From Rehmannia glutinosa (lineage: Eukaryota > Streptophyta > Magnoliopsida > Lamiales > Orobanchaceae): DNA of 64,000 bases. The notes under the pieces were generated by a model, which was not told the origin of the DNA, did not search any database, and saw only the letters and a list, made by a program, of their open reading frames with translations. Positions within the stretch are counted from its first letter, which is position 1; every line of letters starts with the position of its first letter. The stretch is from the NCBI GenBank assembly GCA_016081115.2, contig JABTTQ020001483.1, positions 124,001 through 188,000 of the forward strand, given 5' to 3'. Below are positions 57,593 through 64,000 of the stretch, in pieces. The position numbers and the translations under genes were made by a program.

Positions 57593-58292
57593 TTATTCTT
57601 TGGCCATGAGGCATATCAAAGCCTCTTCCTTTGTGTCACTGGAGTAGTCAGCTTCACTGCTATCTGACTCTGTTGGTTCTTTACACTTGGCTGTGTCAGT
57701 AGTCCCCGCAGCCAACATGACTTTCTTCTTTTCTTGTCTTCTCTCTATGAAGACCTTTCTTTCTTCTTCTTTTCTATACTTGTTGACTGGAGGATATGGA
57801 CAATCAACAACAAAATGTCCTGGTTGTCTGCAATTCCAACACAGGTTTTCATCTCTCTGGGAGTATGCTCTTTCAGCTCTCTTGACTATCAGCTCTCTGA
57901 TACTCAATCCTGTGATGATCAACTCTCTTTGGTGGTCTGTCTTCCCTTGATTTAGAAGGTGATGAGTGTCTCATGGATGATTCACCCTTGTTTCTCTTGT
58001 AGTTCTTACTGAAGAACTTGTTGAATCTTTTCACCATTAGGGCAATCTCCTCCTGGTCAATAGCTTCTTTGGATTCAACTCTATTTGATTCACCAGCCAT
58101 GAGTGCAACTATCTTGGGTACAACTGTCTCTTCTTGCTCTTTTCTTCTTAGCTCATATTCATATGCTTTAAGACCACATAACAACTCATGGTTGGATGTT
58201 CTGGTAAGGTCCATGGAGTGTCTCAATGCAATAACCTTCATTTCCCACTCAGCTGGGAGAGACCTTATAATCTTTATACACATTTTCTTTTG
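57593..58292 (-). pseudogene. gag of element X (unit 2), 3' part
   Basis: Contains LPAEWEMKVIALRHSMDLTR, EEIALMVKRFNKFF, the zinc knuckle CWNCRQPGHFVVDC (57800-57841) and a Ser/Asp/Glu-rich tail. It is interrupted upstream by a solo LTR at 58298; the rest of gag lies at 59825-60333. An open frame that reads from the LTR into gag is an accident of the insertion. As in unit 1, the tail joins RT without protease or integrase. Confidence 0.85.
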
Positions 58293-58297
58293 TGTAT

Positions 58298-59819
58298 TGT
58301 AGGTCCCAAGGGGTGTAAGTGTAAGGTTTAGAAGGGGGGTTGAATAAACCTTACCAAATTTTCGATTTAGTCCTTTTAAATATTCAGAGTTGATACTACA
58401 CACTGTGTCCTAGGTGGATGACCAATTTAGTTGATCGAGAGTTAGTCTTTCAACGAGACTCAATGAGTTGTTGATGGAATAACTTTCATTTGTTGGGTCT
58501 AAATTAACTCAATTGTGGTTTGTTTTTTTGGAAGACTTAACACCCTTAAGTTTGGTTAAGCAAGGATTTAGTGCTTGGTTTAGTACTTAGAAATTATCAA
58601 GTGGATAACAAATTTATCACAGATTTAAACAATTAAGATGCAGGAATTAAAGTTTGAATGTAAATGACACAATGAATTTTTATAGAGGTTCGAAGATGGG
58701 GTAATTCTTCTACTCCTCTCTTCTCCAACTCCGGAGGAATCCACTAGGTATTGATCAAGATACAAAGTGGTATGAGTCCCGGATACAAGTCTTGATCACA
58801 CACGGTGACTTGATCCTTTGGGACTCGATCTGAGACGCCTTGTTCACTCGGTGGCTTCTCGTGACGACTCGGCTTCTTCACAGGGGCATTTTGCTTTGCT
58901 ACTCTGACTCACTTGCTCAAGCTCTTTGGATTTGATCACGAAGCCCTCCAAAAGCTTAAGACTTGGTTCGACCTTGAACCTTCCTACAATCCTTCGTGGA
59001 ATGTAGACCCCTTGATTTTTCAGTATTTTCCTCTTCAACTGATTGAAGTGATCTTTCCTTCACAGGTGAGTGTTGGATTGATGTTCTTCGTAGTGTAGGC
59101 TTGAGGATTGAGAATATTTCAGATTTTCTAATAATTGCTTGAACGTTTTTGGTTCAGGTCTATCTCTTGTGCCTATCTCAAATAAACTCCTCAGCCTTTT
59201 ATAGTGATCTTTCAAAAATTTGCCCGTTGAAGAGATAGGCTTATTTTTGAAAGCCACTTGTAGTCGTTGGCTTGTCTTGTTGCAGTCCTTGGAATTGCCA
59301 TTTCCTCGTATGAATTGTTCTTCACCTTTTCAGAGTTCTGACACGATGGAGATATTACTTGTTTAAGTAATTCTCTTGAGTGGTATGGAGATATTACTTG
59401 TTTAAGTAATTCTCTTGATTTCGCGGCAACGGATCTTTTGATTATCTCGACTTGATCGCATTTCTTTGCTTTCCCAGGTGACTTAGAGTCGACTTCCAAT
59501 CATTGGATGACTCTTCCGTCACTTCAACTTGAGACTTGGCTTTTCTCGAGTTGACTTTGATCGATACTCCACTCACCGCATCTCATCCGCTTCTTCAAGA
59601 GAGAGTCCCGTCTATTCTTCTTTGCCATACTCACTGTCTCGCAGAGTCTTCCTTCTAGTCTTGATTGTCTTCTTGCATGTTAGGGCATAGCCGACTTTAA
59701 CTCAATTTTGGCCAAATTTTATTTATTACAATGCATTTTACAACAAAAATGGGGTGCCAACATCCTATTCTAAGTTTTACATGGCATTCATCAAAATCTA
59801 AACAATAAATTTCCAAACA
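58298..59819 (-). mobile_element. solo LTR of the X/Y family inside gag
   Basis: The insert runs TGTAGGTCCCAAGG...TTTCCAAACA (1,522 bp) within gag codons that are continuous on either side. The flanks TGTAT (58293-58297) and TATAT (59820-59824) are an imperfect TSD. It contains the family TATA site (minus strand CTATAAAAGG, 59196-59204) and the conserved TTGCCCGTTGAAGAGATAGG block. A short direct duplication near 59345-59415 ('ggagatattacttgtttaag') is private to it. Unit 1 lacks this part of gag, so its presence there cannot be judged. Confidence 0.85.
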
Positions 59820-59824
59820 TATAT

Positions 59825-60333
59825 ATTCTTTTCCCAGAATTGAGAGCTCGTTGGTTATCTCTGTGAATCTGGCATCTAGCTGATTCATACTCTCACCTGC
59901 AAGCATTTTAAAATTTTAAAATTTTTGAACAACAACAGTCAATTTATTTTCCTTAATTTGGTCAGATTCTTCACAAATTAAGGTTAGTTTTTCCCAAATC
60001 TCTTTGGCCATTTTACAAGATTTGATTTTATTAAACATGGCCTTATCAAGAGTTTTATATAAAATATCCTTGGCAACGTTGTCCAAGTTACATCTCTTCC
60101 TGTCTTCATTCGTCTATTCGCAATGTAGCTTCTCCACCATTGCAGTCTCAGGCTCGCAGTGCTTCATCTCCTCCTTCAGTAGGAGCGACCCTTCTTACAA
60201 CTATATTGATTTTTAGAATTTGTAGTGGCCCATCAATGACGAGTAGGGCAGAAAGATGAGCCAGCATACGTATTTTCCAATCATCAAACTCTTCAACATT
60301 AAACATTGGAATGCGAGTTATATTTGCTTCCAT
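59825..60333 (-). pseudogene. gag of element X (unit 2), 5' part
   Basis: The start codon is at 60333 with MEANITRIPMFNVEEFDDWK, the usual copia gag opening with a Trp in the 'x-W-K' motif. It continues to MNQLDARFTEITNEL and stops at the solo LTR. This is the only place in the window where the gag N-terminus of this family survives. A leader of about 110 bases separates it from the PBS. Confidence 0.8.
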
Positions 60334-60445
60334 GATAGTAACTTTGCTTTTAAAAATAAAAGCTTTAAAAACTTCAAGTGTTGGTCCTTTGAAAAAGAAT
60401 AAGATCTAGTTCAATAACCAGTGCGGAAGGCTCAATGAACCAACC

Positions 60446-60457
60446 GCTCTAATACCA
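60446..60457 (-). other. primer-binding site, unit 2
   Basis: The minus strand reads TGGTATTAGAGC as at 37783-37794, two bases from the LTR. Confidence 0.85.
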
Positions 60458-60459
60458 CT

Positions 60460-60987
60460 TATAGGTCTCAAGGGGTGATAAGTAAAGTTTAGAGGGGGGA
60501 GGTTGAATAAGCTTTACCAACTTTTCGATTTTAGTCTTTTTAACTATTTCAGAGTTGACTCAAGTCAGCTAAGTTCTTGAAGGACAACTAAGTTAGTTTA
60601 CACATCATAGTTACCGACTCAATAGACTCAATTGAGCTGTTGATAGTATAACTTAGCTGTTTTCAGCTAACACTTTAAAGTAGCAGTTGACTTGGTTTTT
60701 AACAGCGGAAGACTTTCACCCTTAGTTTTTGGATACGTTTTTAAACACTTGTTTTAGCAGGGTGATTATCGTAGACTTAAGCAATTTAACTATCAATGAG
60801 ATATAAAGATAATGCAAGAAAGCAAGTCTTATTTGAAAGTAAATGGACACAAGCAATTATAGTGGCTCGAGGATGAGGTAGTTCCTATAATCCACTCTTC
60901 TCCAACCCCTAGAGGAATCCACTAAGTAACTTGACTTGGTTACAAAATGGTTATCAGTCCGAGTTAGCTTTGATCACACAACTAGCT
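60460..60987 (-). repeat. 5' LTR of X, left part, unit 2
   Basis: Matches 37797-38322, ends TAGCT (60983-60987) at the junction with the second copy of Y. Confidence 0.85.
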
Positions 60988-61773
60988 TGTAGGTCCCAAG
61001 GAGTGTGGTGTAAGGTTTAGAAGGGGGGAGGGGGGGAGTTGAATAAACCTTACCAAATTTTCACTCTTAGTCCTTTTAAGAATTTAATAGAGTTGACTCA
61101 AATCAGCTAAGTCCTTGGAGGACATCTAGGTAGGCTTTCTTCAGCTAAGTTATGCACTCAATAGACTCGACTGAGCTGTTGATCGTATAACTTGGCTGCG
61201 TCAGTTGACAGTTGCCGTTTTAGTTGATTTGGTTTATACAGCGGAAGACTTAACACCCTTAATTAAATCTTAAGCATGTTTTTAACACTTGTTTTAGCAC
61301 TTGTTATTATCAGTTGGATAGCAATAAAACTTATCAGCAGATATGAAAAATATGCAAGAAAATAAATGTTGAAAGTAAATGACACAAGTAATTTTATAGT
61401 GGTTCGAGGATGGGGTAATTCCTCTAATCCACTCTTCTCCAACTCCTGGAAGAATCCACTAAGTAACAGATCAGGTTACAAAGTAGTTCTTGAGTCTAGA
61501 GATAACCTTGATCACATAGCTGGCTTCTTCTGCGACTCAGCTTATTCACTTAACAACTACCTTGCTACTTCAGCTCCCTTCAAGTCTTTGGATTTTTTCA
61601 CACAACCCTCCAACAAACTTGATACTTCTGGTTCGATCTTGAACCTCACTACAACTCCTTCAAACTTGGAGAGTAGACCACTTTTTGTTCTTGAACTTTT
61701 CCTCTTCAACTGGTTGAGGTAATCTTTCCTTCACAGCTTGTGTTGGATTGAATTACTTTGAATTTTTAGGCTT
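60988..61773 (-). repeat. 3' LTR of Y, truncated, unit 2
   Basis: 786 bases, same breakpoint (TTTTTAGGCTT then TACAAC) as 39108. After it, unit 2 has about 30 bases more of 'acatatatcagagct' repeats than unit 1. Confidence 0.82.
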
Positions 61774-61927
61774 TACAACATGTATCAAAGCTTATACATA
61801 TATTGAATTACAACATATATCAGAGCTAAGTTACAAAGATATCAGAGCTTATTACAAGGAGTGTATCTGAGCAATATTACAGAAAACTTACAGCTAAGTA
61901 AAATACATGAATGGGTTGCAGCTGTCT

Positions 61928-64000
61928 TCAACGCCTCGGTTGCTTCCTTTTTTTCTCTTCATCTTCAGCTCTCCATCAGTCCTCCTCTTCTCTTCTCCTC
62001 TTCCTCCTTATTTTTCTTTTCATCATACTTCTTTTTCTTTTCGTAGGCACGCCTTGCAGCAGGGTCATCCCTACACTGCCTTTCTTCCCATTATCGCATC
62101 GCCCTTTCGTTCTCAGCTTCTTGTCTCTTCACAGCTTTAGCATTCTTGCACATCACTTCTAAATTCACAAGATGGTCAAATCCAGCCCAGTAGTTTAATC
62201 CCTTCTTCTGTGGATTAATGTACTTTATGTCCTATTGTCTTGGTTGTGGTTGAGAACTTCTACCTCTTCCACTGCCACCAGATTTTCCCATTTCTGACTC
62301 AACTCGACCTCCTCCTCTGGGAGTGTACTATACTAGAGCTTTTGCTTTTCCAGCTGAGTGACTGCTGGAATTCTGCTGCGTCACAGCTAATTTACATATG
62401 TCAAGAGCCTTCTCCCAGTACCAATCCTAGGCTTGCGGTAGAGTCATATCTTGGAAGCAACCTTCTGCCTCTAGAGTTTTAAACTCCTCTCAGGGAAATC
62501 CTTTCCTATTGGGTGACCATCATATTGTGTTCTTATGTTCTGGATACGCGTAGAGTGCTTCTCAGCCACCTTCTCAAACTCAACTTTGATGGATTTTCTT
62601 GACTCTTTGAATGCCATCTCAGCTTTCTGTTCCACTGACAACTCTTTCAGTAGCTTGCTGAGAAATGAAGTTGTAATCTCTCCTTTTTAAGGAGTTTGGG
62701 CATACATAAGCTTCAACGGGGGGTTTTTCTAACTTCCTTTCTTCTCCTTCTTCTCATCTTTATGGCTCCAATGACCTTCTTTCAGTTCCCTCAAAGCCTT
62801 ATATTCCCCTTTTTTGGCATCATCATCAAAAGGGAGGGACAGGTCAGAGAACAGGCCACTGAGAATGAAGTAAAGTTGGTTGTTCGTAGAATCTTGCTTG
62901 TCATCCGCTTTGGAGTAGGCTACTCGAAATTTTGAGCGCAAAGCCTTAGACTCAGCTGCCATTAATTTCATCTCTGTCTGGATAACACTGAGCTGCTGGC
63001 TCATGTTGGTCTCCAGTCTTGCAATCTCGTTCTTGTGTTGCAGTTTAAGTAACTCCATGTCCGACTTGTGGGATTCTACAATTCTCACCATATACTCCTT
63101 CTGCCTCTGCTGAAACTGTACATTATCCGCACTCCAGACTAGCAACTCTGCAAAGAGTGACTTGAAGTAATGGACTTGCTCTAATCTCATAGCAGTTGTC
63201 TGTGCAGCCTATTCTCAGATTCGTAGTACAACACCATGAATGTCCCCGCTGATGTTTGCATCAAGGTTGTCCAGCCTTAGGTCCAAAGATTCTAAGTCGT
63301 GTTCCATATTCTCAATTTCTTCGCAAATGGCTTTAAATGCCTTCCGGAAGTCGGGTGTAGAAGCGGACTCTTCCTCAGGCCAAACAACATCGAAGTCAAA
63401 ACCTATAGGCACAATTGTGGAATCAGCTGGAACTCCGGGATCTACTTCCACAGTGTACTTGGCCTTTCTCTAGCAGACTTGGCATCCAGAGTTGGTAACT
63501 CGGCTTCAAAATGAAATATTTCTTAAAACATGTGGTCGGGATAGATAGGGATTTTTGTAGGTCCAACTTGTGGAGCCTTTCCCTTCTCCTTTCGTAATTG
63601 TTCGGCTCTATTCGCCTCAGCTGAGCTGACTTCATCGGCATTTGGAGCAGCTGTGTTAGCCTGCTATTGAGTTGATTGAGTCTCTACTTGAGCAGTTGTG
63701 TTAACCTGCTCAGCTGATTGATTTCCATCTTGAGCAGTTGTTTCGGTCTGCTCATCTAACTTTTCCTCAGCTGTGTTAACTAACAACTTCGTTGGTATCA
63801 GTTTCCATTTCCTGTTGACTCGACTGGTCCTCAGCTATTTTATCAGCGTCATCGGAGTGTGATGTAACCATTGGGGTTGGCTCATCATCGAATATGAATC
63901 TCATCGGAACTGTTTTGTCACTAACAGTGCTCGAGAGTCTTGAGCATCCTCAGCCTTGTCCTTGGAAAATTCATCAATAGGTGTGGACTCGGCTTCATGT
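61928..64000 (-). pseudogene. extra ORF of element Y (unit 2), C-terminal part
   Basis: Matches 39241-41310. Better preserved than unit 1 in the coiled coil 62729-63190 (MRLEQVHYFKSLFAELLVW, then LQHKNEIARLETNMSQQLS), which is open here but broken in unit 1. Upstream is the block VPADSTIVPIGFDFDVVWPE (63215-63451) and part of the Glu/Ala/Gln-rich middle. Stops remain near 63640-63780. It runs off the window. Confidence 0.65.

Larger units (their letters stand above)
50627..64000. repeat. unit 2 of the large direct duplication (continues past the window)
   Basis: Repeats unit 1 from its base 30192 on. Shared marks are the ATAGT TSD at the end of the solo LTR, the gap between gag and RT, the TAGCT junction with element Y, and the truncation of the Y 3' LTR. 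The offset grows from 20.4 kb to 22.7 kb because unit 2 keeps gag sequence lost in unit 1 and has a solo LTR in gag. Confidence 0.85.
60988..64000 (-). mobile_element. element Y, second copy, cut by the window end
   Basis: Begins TGTAGGTCCCAAGG after TAGCT, exactly as at 38323. It has the same truncated 3' LTR (to 61773) and then the extra ORF. The remaining part, with RNase H, gag and the 5' LTR, should lie beyond the window. Confidence 0.88.

Overview
The window is nuclear DNA of a flowering plant, most likely a eudicot. It holds no gene that I would call an ordinary host gene. It is made of LTR retrotransposons of the plant lineages Tat (Ty3/gypsy) and Sirevirus (Ty1/copia), nested in one another, with small DNA transposons between them. 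I found no rRNA, tRNA, CRISPR array or organelle gene. All polyproteins are broken by stops, frameshifts or deletions, so nothing here looks able to move by itself.

Layout. 1-1388: AT-rich DNA with one GC-rich MITE-like insert. 1394-12324: an almost complete Tat-lineage gypsy element on the minus strand, with 0.6 kb LTRs and a CAAGG target-site duplication (TSD). It carries gag, protease, RT, two RNase H domains and integrase. On the opposite strand, between pol and the 3' LTR, is a multi-exon gene with its own TATA box. 12330-16636: small DNA elements (a MULE-like element with a large palindrome, a hAT MITE and other MITE-like repeats), an LTR-like fragment and a degraded RNase H fragment. 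16637-26195: a decayed plus-strand Sirevirus (TSD GCATG) with an extra ORF after RNase H. 26201-28377: non-coding DNA of unknown kind.

28378-48824: a minus-strand Sirevirus-like element, here called X. Its 3' LTR is split by a 2.5 kb solo LTR that looks like gypsy (TSD ATAGT). Its 5' LTR is split by a second, related minus-strand element, Y (38323-47931, TSD TAGCT). X and Y both lack protease and integrase, and both keep a long extra ORF downstream of RNase H. 48825-50626: AT-rich repeats around a fragment resembling plant Ulp1-type transposon proteins.

From about 50627 to the window end the sequence repeats what starts at about 30192, including the solo-LTR insertion and the Y-in-X insertion at the same bases. 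This is best explained as a direct tandem duplication of about 20.4 kb made after the nesting. Since then unit 1 has lost the 5' part of X gag, and unit 2 has gained a solo LTR in the same gene.

Working order inferred: X inserts; the gypsy LTR and Y insert into the LTRs of X; Y loses LTR segments; the block duplicates in tandem; each unit then decays separately. All coordinates of domain edges in decayed elements are approximate.
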